A DNA stretch of 64,000 nucleotides. It comes from Phellopilus nigrolimitatus (Eukaryota > Basidiomycota > Agaricomycetes > Hymenochaetales > Hymenochaetaceae). This document shows positions 1-13,400 of this stretch, one piece after another (position 1 is the first letter of the stretch; each line of letters starts with the position of its first letter). The notes beneath the pieces were generated by a model. The model saw only the letters and a list, made by a program, of their open reading frames with translations. It did no database searches and was not told the DNA's origin. A program made the position numbers and the translations under genes. The stretch is taken from assembly GCA_021029095.1 (NCBI GenBank), contig JAJOHG010000012.1, positions 186,001 through 250,000 of the forward strand. Direction: 5' to 3'.

Positions 1-385
1 AGTCGGCGACGGCTTAGTCTTATAGTTATCCGGGTCGATAGCAATCATCACGCATTCGCATCCATTGGTCCTCGAGAATCAAATCTCCGAGAGCGCGTTT
101 GTGCAGTTTGCGGGCTTGCCAGTGCTAATGTTTGTCGGCTGGTATCATGATAGAAGACCTGCTGCCGTAAAGCGAACTTAACCCTCGACTCTTTGCACCC
201 CAATAATATCAGGCGGTCATCGTGCCTTTCATTTCATGAACATGCACATGCCTAGATAACGAAGCTGTTCTGCTTGTAGTGGTTGACGAGGAAGTGGCAA
301 GGCGATGTGGGGCATGCTGTGTGTGATCGATGCTGCAAATTGTCACACCCTTCCTCGTGCCATCTTTGAGTTCCGCAGACGAGCA

Positions 386-390
386 TATAA
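386..390 (+). promoter_or_regulatory. TATA-like box upstream of RBR gene, unit 1
   Basis: CATATAAGCTTCAG lies about 215 bp before the RBR start. The same stretch is kept in unit 3 (TTTATATAAGCTTCAG, about 28647-28662) and unit 4 (about 41478-41492), and is degenerate in unit 2 (CTTTAAGATTCAG), where the downstream gene is destroyed. Retention in three of four copies suggests a core-promoter element. The distance to the ATG implies a longish 5' leader. Confidence 0.4.
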
Positions 391-604
391 GCTTCAGATT
401 GCTATTCAAAAGCATAGCTCTCGAAGACGCAAATGGCCGCTGGCTCTGCAATTTCTTCTTTCGCGCTAGATTCTAACTGGGCTCGTGGCTGTCGAAAGGT
501 CTGGCTGAGGTATGTGGCACTTCTGCGTCACCACCATCAGGCCAAATTTGCTATCACTTCAAGCCGACTCTTACACAGTGAACAACTTAGTGTAACGACA
601 CTTC

Positions 605-2956
605 ATGTTAATTTGCGAAGATCCAATGGCGATAATTCGCTCTCCTAGCTCAGCCAGCTACACTTCTACGTCAACGTTGCAGAAGATCTTCAGCGGCAAA
701 AAGCACATCTGTACGCATCCAGGGACTAGTCAGTACAGCCAAGGAGGACCGTCAGCATGCGGAATCGCTTCTATGAATTGCATACGCCACATATTGACGC
801 TCGAGCGGGAAGGCAAGGAAGGCGATGCTCTTATCACTGCGTTGCTTCAGAAGGAGACAATGGAGGTATGTCCGAGATTTATCGAACTGTCGAAGGGCTG
901 AGAACGGTGAACATCAATAGGACATTATGTCTGTTTGTGCGTATTGGACGAGCAATGCACATCTTGAAGTCGACTGCATCTGCAAAACGCCACTTTTTGA
1001 GTCCTCACTTAAGCATACGTCCACGAGCTATGGTAAATCTGGCGAAGATAAATTTGAAGATATGCTGCGGTAGGCAATCATCTAAGCATGCAATTATTAT
1101 TGTGTCGCTTATCTCCTGGTAGCCAGCTCGACGGCCGAGTCGATTCCAGTCCCGACGCTCGTCGTTCCTGTGCAGTCGTTATTACGCGGCCTCCCGAGAT
1201 TGTCGTATGTCTGAAAATCGCTCATCCTAAAAACAACGTCTATGTCATTTTCGACTCGCACCCTCGGCCAGCGCATCCGACAGGTGCCGCTTTCATCTTC
1301 CACACTTCCCGGTCTCGCGCGACGCGTTACCTCACAGAGCTCTTCTCCGTCGACGCGCGCCTCCTTGCTCCAAATAGCGGTCTCCAATGGCAGGCGGAAC
1401 TTCTTTCGCAAGTGCAGGGGGACTTCTTCGAGTGCAAATCCAATGACATACGCATGTCGCTCGAAGCTGAACACGCACTTTTTGAAGCGAATTTCGCTCT
1501 ACTAGCCTATAAAGCGCAGGAAAGCGAAGCGACGTCGCAATGCAGGTTCCTCACTTCGGAAAATGAGCGCCTGAAACTAGAGCTTGATCACGCGGAGGAG
1601 CAGGCGAAACACGAGCGGGCGACTCGAAATACTGAGCAGGAAGAACTGCGAGAGCTGAGAGAATATAAAAAACACATCATGCAACGGACCATAAGATACC
1701 CGATCGATCGTTCTGCAGAGTCTATCGCAAGCAGCAGTCAAGTCAATGTTGCCGATGGAGGAGCCGATACTACGACGATAAACAGATCGCTGGTGAGTAA
1801 TGGCTGGAGGGACAGCGAAAGTCTAAGGAGATCGTCTTCTTCCGTATCTTCGATCAGCACGTCTTCAGGTAGTCCTACCATCCCTCGTCGAGCAGATTCG
1901 TTTTCCGCGTCCGCCGCCGATGTGAAGGGAAAGGGGAGAGAAAGTGACCTTGGCATAGCCATGCGCATACAGATGAAATATCAAGAAGAAGACGAAGCTC
2001 TCAGTGTGCAGCTACGGTATCTACAAGCGACGGCTGTCCAAGAGACCTTCGACTGTAGTATATGCATGGATACGCTGCCCCTCGACTTCGTCGCTCGCAT
2101 CGATGGGTGCCGACACATGATCTGTCGGGAGTGTATTCGCCAGTACATCTCTTCCAAGCTTCAGGAACGCAAATATCCGATACCGTGTCCGTGCTGTACT
2201 GCTCAGAATGAGTCTGGGAATGCAGGTAGTGAGTATATCTTAGATTTTCTTCGCTTTTAGAGCGCGTATTAACTATGCGAACTTCCAGTGATTACAGAGA
2301 CTTTAATCCTGCAAGTCGGCATTCCAAGTGAATCATATTCAATATTTGTTGAGCTTCAAATGGCGGCTTTCTCCATTCCGATGGAATGCAAAAAGTAAGA
2401 CATTTACTTCGTTACACCAGAATACATCTGAAACTTATTTATTTTATTTAAAGATGCAAACGAAGTGCCTTCGTCGATAGGCTCGAATTCGATGAGACGA
2501 AGATTCTCGCGTGTCCGTTTCCGAACTGCACGTACCTTTGGTGCAAAGACTGTCAGCAGGAAGTACCACTAACTGCCGACGGTCCTCCACATTCCTGTGA
2601 CGGGAGTGCCGAGCTCCAGCACCTGATGACCAGTCGCGGATGGAAGCATTGCCCTGGGTGCAGGACACCAACGGAAAAGATAGATGGGTGCAATCATATG
2701 ACGGTGGGCATTCTCCAAAAACATAGTTGATTTGCGATATTGATTTTTTTTAAATAAAGTGCTGTTCTCCAGGCTGCAATACGTAGGCATTATCTTTGAA
2801 TCCGTAGTGTATCGGTTTACCTTACTCACTTTTCCTTACAGGCACTTCTGCTATATTTGCGGAGGACTCATTGTCAAATCGACTCAGCGCGTTGAAATCA
2901 ACTCGGCGGTCGGAGTGCATTACAGAGCAAGGTGCACCTTGTTCGACATACCTTAA
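605..2956 (+). CDS. RBR-type E3 ubiquitin ligase (only complete copy)
   Basis: Predicted RING-between-RING E3 ligase, which passes ubiquitin through a catalytic cysteine in the second RING-like domain. My model is join(605..865, 921..1069, 1123..2225, 2289..2394, 2454..2703, 2760..2782, 2842..2956): 668 residues, every junction GT-AG and in phase. An N-terminal domain (about 20-220; SACGIASMNC, VVITRPPEIVVC, VYVIFDSHPRP) is one I associate with agaricomycete RBR proteins. A coiled coil rich in E/K/R and a Ser-rich linker follow. RING1 is CSICMD ... CRHMICRECI ... CPCC; the IBR region has CPFPNCTYLWCKDC; RING2 reads CPGCRTPTEKIDGCNHMTCC ... HFCYICG. A 23 nt exon supplies part of RING2. The start could instead be the ATG at 626. 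It is head to head with a giant GTPase gene in later units, and presumably here too. Confidence 0.85.
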
Positions 2957-3069
2957 GTACATTTTGCTATCAGTAGAGAAGTGTATTATAACGAAGCAGA
3001 AATATGCCCTATGCTGTTAGATCTCTAGTTCTTAGAAATCAGGAAAAGAAAGAGCGGTTAAATTTGAGG

Positions 3070-3625
3070 TTATACATGGTGTTCCGCAGCCGTCGTCGTT
3101 GCGTCTTCCTCTCTGTTAGCTTGTTCTACGTCCCAATTTCGAGCACACGTATACCACCTCCGCATAGCGTACTCCTTCTCTCCATCGCTTACCCTTTCCA
3201 TAATCTCTTCGAATAGATTCGATCAGCACTCTTCTTCGCCGCGCGTCCGCCTGGCCATGTATCACGCGCTGCACCGTCTGCAGAACACGCGGCAAAAGAG
3301 CTAGACCTACGTTCGAGACCAGTGATATTAGGGCAAGTGAGAGGCGCATTCGTTCCGCAGTGTTTCTATCGTCCTCGTCCGCTTTAACCGAGAAGTTATC
3401 TCCACTTTCCTCGTGATCCTACCTACCCGCGCGGGATTCGTTTCTTGCTTCGAAGTGCAGCGAGCGGCGATGGCATTAGCCAATTCTTCGACACAGAGCC
3501 AAGCGAGCGCTTGATTATCAGAGGATTCTCTGCTTAGATCTCTGTTGGTTCCCCAGCGCCAATCACTGCGCTTCCCATATGAAGAGGAAGAGGAGTTACT
3601 TGGAAAACGAGGACTTCGTCGGCGA
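3070..3625 (-). pseudogene. 3' stub of helical-repeat (PEX8-like?) gene, unit 1
   Basis: Minus-strand remnant matching the last exons of the complete gene at 42574-45351: LCVEELANAIAARC and MRLSLALISLVSNVGLALLP are kept. A short deletion (about 3216, ...CGAATAGATTCG versus ...CGAATACAGATTCG in unit 4) shifts the frame before the C-terminal residues, and the 5' four fifths are missing. At about 3625 the sequence switches to a block homologous to unit 3 at about 30786, so a deletion joins the two. Non-functional. Confidence 0.75.
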
Positions 3626-4410
3626 GAGATCGTACGAATTCTTGTTTGCTTGATGCTACTCAAGTACAGTACGATGCTATATCTGAGGCTCGCCACCGTG
3701 ATCGCGCAACGTTGCATTGCTGTACTCTATCGTGCTTCAGGTCGTCGTGCGTTGTGAGGCACACTTTCCGGATTTTTCGACGCTCGAAGTATCTAGGCGA
3801 GTACAAGCTGCATGCCCGGATATGAGCGTTGGAAGCTTTGCCGTACCGCCCTGTGACTCTTCAAGCGCACGGCCTCGAGGAATATGCAACATACCCGTGC
3901 TAGCCATGTCTGGTGATATTATAGCGCCGGTGCTAAGGTCATTGCTTTACTTCTCATGAGTCGTGGGTGACTGTGCCATCCGCCTCCGAAGCCTGTTCCA
4001 TCTTAGGAATGCTCCGATTTCGACTGACACCATCCGAGAACGGCCGATTCAAGACGTTAACAAGTAATGTGCCGTCTTAAAAATGCGCTTGTGTCGACTC
4101 ACATCTTCTACGCTCGATCCAGCGTTCAACAATCTACCGCCCCAGCAGATGTCGGTGCCTAGCGTATTGTCATCCTTCCTATCTGCTTGCAATTACGCGA
4201 CAATATGTTCCAAATCAATCTCCGAGGCACAGTGACCGTCAGGATCTTCGCGCCGGCGCTTCAACGTGGATCGACGACATCCCACTAACCAGAAGTGCAT
4301 ATGTTGAAAGAATGTATAATATGAAGCATGAATTTACAAGACAAGGCGAGACACAGGAAGTGACGAGACACAGGAAATGGGAGATGCCCAGTTTGACATC
4401 CTTATGCTCT
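3626..4410. other. Intergenic block shared with unit 3, no gene recognised
   Basis: This stretch matches unit 3 from about 30786 to 31656; part of it is also in unit 2 (18470-18887). It carries short open frames on both strands with no recognisable domain. It lies downstream of giant gene A and may hold its terminator. Confidence 0.5.
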
Positions 4411-7400
4411 CTAACGAATAAGCCCTCCGCGCGTCTTTCGCAATGACTCCACAATGCCTAAGACAGTCTCCGACAAGCGAACCTATGCGTCGTAGAAAAA
4501 CATTAGTATTCATATACATGAAAGCTCCCTGATGATATCGACTTCACTTACAGAATCAAGCGCAACACTGTACGCAGACTCCATGACCGCATTTGCCGGA
4601 AGGAGAGGGTCACGGGGTGCACGTGACTGTACTTCCTTCGCGATCTCTGACATACGACGGAGCCGCGCCGACTCACCCTCAGGACCAAACGATATTGCCT
4701 GGAATGAGAGTGCTCTCCTACAGTTTCATTAGCCTCGCAAGACAAATTTACAGGGCTGGGCTCGAGCATGCGCTTACCCCAGGCTAACAGCTTTACGGCA
4801 CAAATCGTACATGACCTCCTCCGTCATGTCGCATTCTCCATCCGATAGGAAGATAACAATGGGTGCTCTGAAAACACAAATGGGATGGAAAGAGAAATGA
4901 GCCACATATATGATTTGCGCCCATTGAAAACGGCACCTCTCCGTACTCCAATGCCTTTCCATTATACTCTGCGTCATTGTGAGAGCGGCATTGAAGTTTG
5001 TGCCACCATCTGCGGAGTAATTAAGTAGCTTGTCAAGTAAACCGTCCGGTGAACTGCTGAAGTCATTGTTGAAAACTTCTAGTGCAGAGCCTGTGAAAAG
5101 AACAGCGCTGTAGGCATCTCGGCGAGTAGCTGCCGAAGCTTGGTTTATGGCGGCCTCTTGGGCCGACCAGAACGAATGCAATGCGGAGTAGACTGCACCC
5201 AGTCTGTTGTTGGCTACTCTTGCTATACGAGCTGAGGCCGGATGATTCGGTAATGGCACTCTATCATCCGAGCTCATCGAACCGGACCTATAAATGCAAT
5301 GTTTAGCAAAAACTTCGGATCCCACTTTGAGAATATACCTATCAATCACAAATATGCTGACAGGATAGTCAGCCTGGCTAGTACGCTGCGGAAACTCGAA
5401 CACTCACACATGGAATGCCCGCAAAAGGAGAGCGGGGTTCTTGCATAAGAAGACATGCCCGTCGTTCGACAAATAACCGTTACTGCCCGATGGCACCTGG
5501 CTGAGCGTGGCGGGTGGATGGAAGATAGGCAGACTGCAATACGAAGGTTGCGCCGCGCTCGTAGCTGTTGCTTGATGCTCTGGACCTGAAGATAATGGAA
5601 AAGGTCATTGAGTAAGCTTGGACGAAGACAATAAACAGGTATATCGCACCGGAGCACATCGCATCGCTATGACGAGAATTTATGAGCGATTCGCATGAGC
5701 AGAAACTTCAAATTGGACAAACCATTTCGCGAAGTTCTCCTGATCTTCCTTCGAATACGGATCTAGGAGACTGTGAGTTGCTATTACCCTTCCCTAGCAA
5801 ATTTGAACATACCTTTGAATCCTAGTGTATCCGTGACACTCAGAATGAAATGTTCAACAACAACGATATCCACTTACCAAGGCGCCTCCAATAAAGCTCG
5901 TGCGTTATCCAGTCCTTTGGCTTATCGGGGTTCGGCTCGATTGGACATTTAATGTGTTCTAAGTCTGCGTCATTGCATGCTGTAGGGTCGGAAGTGCGAC
6001 AGTAGTCGATATGGGCATGGTGTCCCATTTTGCTGCACATCACGTTGCAAAGCATGGGAGCACCGTCATCATTGGACTCAAACTTGTGACCGTCGAACTC
6101 AACAACCGTCCCGTTGGGTCCGTCGACGGCCCAACGCGTTCTGGACATTGAGCCATGGCTTGTAGAATGCTCAGGTTGAGAGTGGCCTGGAATCCGATAA
6201 ATGAGCTAACTGAGCATTCCGAGTCGGGTAGGAACGAATGATGGTACCTTGAGGCAAGGTGCACACATAAGCACAACTGGCACATCTGAAGGTATTTTAG
6301 TTATATTATCCATAGCATTCCTGGCTGCAATACTTACCTTGCATCACAGTAGTGGAAAGGATTCGGAGCCCTAGAGTGAACGTGAGCGCCATCGTGTTCA
6401 AGCCGGCCCGGAGCGATGACCACAGCACATTGCAATCGTTTTGTGGCTATATCAAGGCCTTCAGTCACTATAATTCACGTCGGATGAGCGGGCACAAACA
6501 AACCTTGCGAGTACTAAGATTGTGCAAAAGTAACAATTGAGATTAGGAAAGGGATTTACTATTTGAAATCAAACCTTTGTATACTGGAATCTATCGTGCG
6601 CTCCGTTGAAAGCTGCTTCAATAGACTGCGGGACAGTGTCGATCTCGCAAACTCCATTACTGCTGCATAGGCTGGAGCACTTATGTTCTTGACTGGATTA
6701 TTACACATGAAGATATCAGATTGCTATCAACTATCAATTCGCAAATTCAATCGCGTTACTCACCCACACAGATGGATTGCATCGGAATCCAGGCCATGCA
6801 AATGATCAGGTTCCGAGCACAATCGCCCGCAAAGTTGACAGGCAATAGGACAAGCCATGATTGCGTCGCAGACATGAGAATCGTGCTCTTCGTTCCTTGA
6901 AGTCACTATCAGCGAAGTGCATTATCGGACTTATAAGAGTCCTTACCAAAGTACCGAACACAGTCCTTGACAAGTGTACATTTTTCCATCAGGCGATTTC
7001 ACATTTTGAAGACTGCACGGCTGTATTGCAGCAGATTCGATTCAGAAATCACAGCTTAAACGTTTTCGCAACTCACTTTTCCACAAGAATGACGGCGTCC
7101 CGAGCACATGTGTACTGTTTCGTCGTGGCTTGCGACCTAAACACATCTGAAAAACAATGTACGACAATAACAGATATAAGCAGTCTGACCTTAGTGCAAC
7201 TCCCTTGACAACCCTTTCTGTCCCTGAGATCACATTGCTGTCCACACAGATGTGACGTCGGATCGCAGCTGCGAGAAATTAGCAAAGGGAGTAACAATTT
7301 CGCAGTAAATGGACATACACATGTTTCCCTCCGTGTCCAGCTCTTGAAAGAACAAATTCAAACAAAAGGAAAAGAACAAACAGTGTCCTACTTACGGCAA

Positions 7401-10400
7401 GCTGCAAGCCTCGGGTGACCCGTCATGCTCATCAACGAATTGACAAGAATGAGAGCACTCATGGTTTGTTGAGCAATCGTGATCGCCCTCGTGGAATCTG
7501 GTTTTTATGCACAATAAATGGCACTGCTCGCATCTTAATTTGCACAGTTGCACGGTTCTCCTGACTTCAATGACCTTGGAATCGACGGTGCGGTGGAGAT
7601 CCTCAATGGCTGCATTACTCCCGTTGAAATGAGACAGATTGGAATCGATCCAGGTCTGGACATGTGCAACTCTCTGTTCAAGGAGATTTTCTAGGAACGA
7701 CGACAGCAGGTTGGTCCACTCGAGATCCGATTTATGATGTCGGCTGGCAAAATCCGGCCAGAAATGGAACAGTCTTCGCAGATTGTCCACCTTATCACCT
7801 TGCTCTTTCTCTAAATCAGCCAGATAAAATACAGCAGGAGAATCCACCGCGTCGATCACGAGACTTGTGTCGAAATTCTGTAGGGAAGTCAAAGTGATGT
7901 TCACGGTAGTAAATTTGAAAATCTGTACCTTCAACGGCTCAACATCCGGTTCAAGTTCTGTAGCCCCAAATGCCAGTGCTCGTGGCAACAGGGATAACAG
8001 GTGTTGTGCTCTATGTGTGGACATGTTTTCTATGCGAAGCAAATGTGAGATCCAACTGAATCAGGACAGAAGAGGGGTTCGCCTGACGTGTTAGAGCGCC
8101 CCAATCATTTGTCTGTAAAGGAAGAATAAGATCTATGCACGTGCCTTCGCTGCGTACACATACCTTCAGTTTGGCCATGAGCATCTTTAGTTTAAGTAGA
8201 AATGTGCCTGCCCCCTCGTGCGTCGGCGATTGATTGTCTAAATGTTGTTTTAAAGTCGTGAAAAGAGTGTAGAATTGGCGGGATTCAATGACAGGCCACG
8301 GGATAATGTTCAGGCGCCCCCGATATAGACGAGAAATGAAGTTCGATGCCTGCTCCTCTTGAACGATTCTATGCAGTTTGAGCTTAAATCTGTTTTACGG
8401 TCAACATGCGACACGGGAATCATATTGACCAAAGCACCCACTCTCTCGCAATTTCAATGCGGTCGGAATCTACGACATCCTGAATAAGAGTCAGGGGTAG
8501 TTCAATGATGAGCCAGATAACCTTCTCACCTTGATGATGATAACCAAAGTCGATTGGAAGAGAGATGGGTTTGTGTCAGGGTCTAAGACGGACGAAGATG
8601 CTTGAAAACTCTGGAAGAGATTTGTGATGTCTCTCGACATTGCGAAATTGTTTCGAAAGAGAACCTGTTTCAGATTAATATAACAAGTATACTCGAATGA
8701 TAAAGCGAGCTCTTCTCACCAGATTTGAAATAGCAGCATTAAAAAGAACGAGAAGTGTGTCCTCCTGTGCAGATCTCTCAATGCTGTGGACACCTGCAAA
8801 TCTCGTTAGGCGTATACTGATAGAAAATCCATACTGTAACTGACCCTCAAAGTCGAGCGCCACGATAAGATCAGCATCTGTCGGTGTCACTGACATCCAG
8901 ACACCTTCGGTTGTTCGCATAGCCGATCCAGCGAAAGACGTATCGGCAAGATGGTTAAGAGCAAAACTCTTTCCAACAGATTGCTCTCCTATAAGTCCAT
9001 AGATAAGCAGTGGAAGAATTTAAAAGAGCAGTAACATCTTAATGCGCACCCATGGAAGAAACAACTTTAACCGGCTGTATTAAACATATTATCAGTATTT
9101 CGATTGCCGAATAGACGGAGAATGTACCTTCGTGGACATATACGACTGGAATATGCTTTCATACCAGCCGAACGACAGGCTATCCGCCACACGTCCGACG
9201 TCAGCCCCGAGCAGCGTCTTCTCAACATCACGAGCCCAGACACCATCCTTCAACGGAATGAAACGATTGTCACGAGCGATCGCGATATGAATAGGGATAA
9301 GACAAAAAATGTCGACCATCCATTCTCCAGCTTTGTACGATGAAACGGGAGACCAGCCATCCTGAGTTTGCAGACCTGCTACAGCTGACAGAAACAGTTC
9401 TGCTGAAACGGAGATACAGCTGAGAAGAGAGCTGGTAGGCTTTTTCGTAGTCTTCTCAAACTTCTGTATCATGTCGTCGAAGTAATCTGCAAAAGGTATG
9501 ACATTTCGTGCTGGCGTGATGAACAGCAAGGATTTGTCTTTGCGAAGCTCGCTAGAAACGATGGCCTGGCGCTGGACAGCAGGAATAACAGGAAATCGAG
9601 TCCAAACATCGCTGTGACAATCGATAAGGGAATTATGAAGTGTGCGTCGTTCCTCGCCATGGGTCGAATTCTTGGAGTGCTTTTCACGAAACTGAAATTC
9701 CGTAATTTGCCGGGTAAATTTGAGACCAATAGAGCGGCAGATGCTATCCTTCAGATCGATCCAGATGAGATGAATATTATTTCTCTCGCCAAAAGCTGAG
9801 ATCAGGGGAAGTTGACGTGAAGATGTGGGAATATCAAATGGAAAGCCTTTATGTGGGCCAAAGGAAGCCCAATGATATACACGCAGCGATAGACCATTGT
9901 CCTGCGGTAAAATAGCGCAAAGGCATGAGCCGTCTGGCGTCCCAAACGTTGATAAAGGGGGTGCAGGCAATTGAAGTATTGCCGGCCTGCGAAGACAGAA
10001 ATTAGCAAGCCAATGCATCACAAGTCCTGCGAGGAGCTTACCGAAATTGCTGAGTAACCGAAGAAAATATACGGACTCTTCCAGATTCTTCGACCAACGC
10101 AAATTCATCACTCCCGGAAACAAAGTGAACATTGACTATCTTTGGTATCGAGTCAGCATACCACGATGTCAGGTTGATAGCGCTTCCTTGTCCTTGCAGG
10201 GTAGTGTACCTCTCGTCAAAGCAAAAGCACTGGAGTTGCACAGATGGCTGTCAATCGACGGACGTGAGTTCAGCGGCTACTTGTTCGGAAAGAGAAAACG
10301 CACTTTTTGTATATCCACGCCGCACACGACAAGCGCTCGTCTTCCTTCGTCGTATGCTACGACAACATCGTTTCCAGTCTTCTCTCGCTTGATCCGTTTC

Positions 10401-13400
10401 TTAGCTCCCTCCTTGCGTTTCATAGCCGCTTCCAAACTGCTCAAATTCTCTAAATAAATGTGAAGATCTTGATCCTGATCATCGACCACGACGAGACACT
10501 TGTCCCCTTCAAGGAGCTGGATCAAACTGCACAAATTTCAGTCAAGGCTTCACTAGACGAGAAAAGAAATAAGAACCTGATGCTGGCACCGACGGGCAGG
10601 CTAAAGTTGCAAGCCCCGCGACTGGAAACAGATGGTCTTGGAACATGAAAAGAGTTCATTTGCATTTGCTGCTTATCATGCTCCGTCAACTCCAGTGGAT
10701 GAAGAGTGAATCTCAGAATTGGCTCCGATCGAATGAGATGATATCCAGAGGCGCGATAACTTTCTGAATTACCTACTAAATAACGATCAGTATCATGCGG
10801 TTCATAGACCAGCTGAAATAGAACGTACAGTAGCTATTGCGGTTGGTCACTCGTTCCAGTTTTTCGATAACAATGACATGTTTACTGATGCGATGTTTAA
10901 GTAAAACAACAATCAGAGGAAAAGATAACTAACCGATCTCCCTCGGACTTGTATGCATTTTCTAACTCGTCGAAAAGCTTACTGCACGAGCTGTTACGAG
11001 AATCATTGAGGCCTGCACCCAGTTCTTGTTCCAGCATATCTTTGCAATACTGAGTGTGCTCGTGGATAAGCTTGTGGGGTGACAATCGAAGTGCATCTTT
11101 GATATTTTTCGCAAAATACTCGTTGGCCACATTGAAGGTTGCATTTACGCCATCTGTAAGTTCTGGCCAGTCCTGTAGAATGTTGTCCACAGTGCTGAAA
11201 AAATCGGCGGCCTTGAGGTCATGCGTTGCCGCTCGCGCGTCCTTGACAAGTCCGTCTGGCTCGGTCAACAGGCCAGTAACGGAAGGCAGTAAACCCCGTA
11301 CGAACTTAAGTAGCGTCCATAGAAGCTGAAGAATACCGGCAGCGCTGTCACTGTCGTCATTTTTGAGAAACGTTTCCATGTTTTTCACGCTCCTACTGTC
11401 GACGTTCGAATCCACAAGTCTCCAAACCTTTTTCCTTTCAGACACTGGGAGATGGCTGTGCGAAAAAAGGTGATTACAGAGCAAAACCTTCTTCATTGCT
11501 CTCGAAAATCTACTGCCTTGGGCCTTGAGTGAAGAGAATTTGTCGTCTGGAGCAACCTCGACCAGCTTGTGCCACAATAAAGGATATCGCTCAAAAAAGA
11601 CCTTTAAATACTCTGCGAGAGCGTATGAACAGACGAGTCAAGGATGATGCACAAATACACACCTTTGTCTAAGTCCTTCTGTTCTTGGGAAGGCACGTCG
11701 TTGGCTGCCTTTCCACGTAAAACAGCCTCATTAAGTTTCCTTGAGTAGTCGTGAGTATCAGTTGACCAGTAAACACATGACTGCTCACGGGAACTGCGCA
11801 AGAACTTTGCTAACAAAGTACGTTTCCAATGCAGCAGCCAGTCTCGGTTTCTCTGACTCGATGTCTTTGGTGATCGTGCCTGACCTGTTCTTCCTCTCTT
11901 CTTTTTGATGCTTTCTGATGTCAGCGTCACGTTGCTCGAATGCTTCAATAGCTTCAGGATATCTGTTTCTCAAACCGTTCCGCACAAGGAGCATTATGGA
12001 ATCATAAGGCAGATCCTTGTCGAAACGGAGCGCTGTGTCATTTCGGAATCTGAATATAAAAATGGCGGTGAAATCAGCATGCCATTTCTCTTTCAGATTA
12101 AGAACATTCCCACAAATAAGATTCGAATTGCATAGGGTTCCGCGAAACTTCCCAGAAGTCTTCTTTAACTTGTCGATGTTCAGTGCATGTTATTGTCAGA
12201 ATGCCCTGTTTTGTGTCGCCAACCACCAATCGCGTCTGCAGTCGGGACTCATTGACAGGAGAAAACTCCGTCACTGACGCCTCCTTTAATAGAGGATGTT
12301 TAATCTTGAATAGTAAATAGGTAAAACTAAGAAAATCAAATTTGAATAACGGCGGGAATAGCATACCTCAAAACCGGGATGCATGCGGACATTCTCCTCC
12401 TGCTCATTCGCCTTCGAAACCTCAAAGGTGAACAGTCGGTCCACCTCTTCCTCCAATTTATCGAACGTCAGCGCTGATGAGCTGTCTTCCCTTGTGTTCG
12501 AAAGATCCTCCCAAACCAGCGCTCGTCCATGAGCGTCGGAGATCAACACGATAATTTGGTCAGTGATCTTGGTCAGGTACCTATTCGACGATCAAGGACT
12601 GAACCTCGAACAACAGAAGTGGGCTGGAACTGACCTCATGAAAGTGATCCTGTTGCGCTGGACAGTGGAGATCGCATTGTCGTCCCATGTCATGTCTTCA
12701 GGCCAGAAAATAACATACAGGCACCGCTCGACCGGGGTGCTACCTTGTACCGTCAGCACGTAAAGACCGGACCGCAAGGTTGGTGAATCGGAAGACACAT
12801 CTTGAGGGGCGTGCAACAGTGTTTTTCTATAGAGGTACAATGTTTTACGTTGTATCAGAGTAGGAGTACGCATACAAGCGAGATTCTTACGTGCGGTCGT
12901 CGATCACATTCAACTTGCGAAGAAACCGCACGATCTCGCTTTTGCTACCGTAAACACCGAGCGGCTTTACGTGAATCTCATCCATGGCCTTGAAGTCAAC
13001 TTTGGTGAGATCTTTATAAGCGCCCGGTTTGAGATCGTTGATGAATCGACCCGTAGATTCTTGATCAATAATGATCTTGTCGACTAGAAGAATCCTACAT
13101 TAGCTCGACGCCAGCTTACCAGGTGCGCGATCAAACGTACCTAGACCATTACTTCCTTGTTCTGAAATCAAGTCGAGTATCCTGTACATGCCTTCGATGT
13201 AGTCCACCAGGTCCATAGATTGTTTTGGGTGTGTAAGCTCGCTCTCTCGAGGCACTGTCGATTGCACATTGTCCACCGTAATGTCCTTGGTGGTTGCGGA
13301 GAAAGTCTCAATGTTCTTGGACTCAGAGGACGTCGGTTCGTTGGAACTTGACAGAGGCTCAGCTTCCTGGTGGCTAGCGTCGATGTGCGGATGATGATGC

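Noticed and set aside
1109..1474. Minus-strand open frame of 121 codons
   Set aside because: It is antisense to exon 3 of the RBR gene, whose plus-strand frame has clear domain content.
8955..8990. P-loop as part of an NLR-type NACHT or NB-ARC domain
   Set aside because: The P-loop is followed by DFEG and an IIKD-like motif, as in GBP/VLIG GTPases. No Walker B or sensor motifs of STAND ATPases were seen.
10047..10457. Plus-strand open frame of 136 codons, with similar frames at 24614-24946 and 37372-37704
   Set aside because: They lie opposite propeller-like exons of the giant genes. Their conservation follows from the minus-strand coding and the conversion tract, and they match no family.
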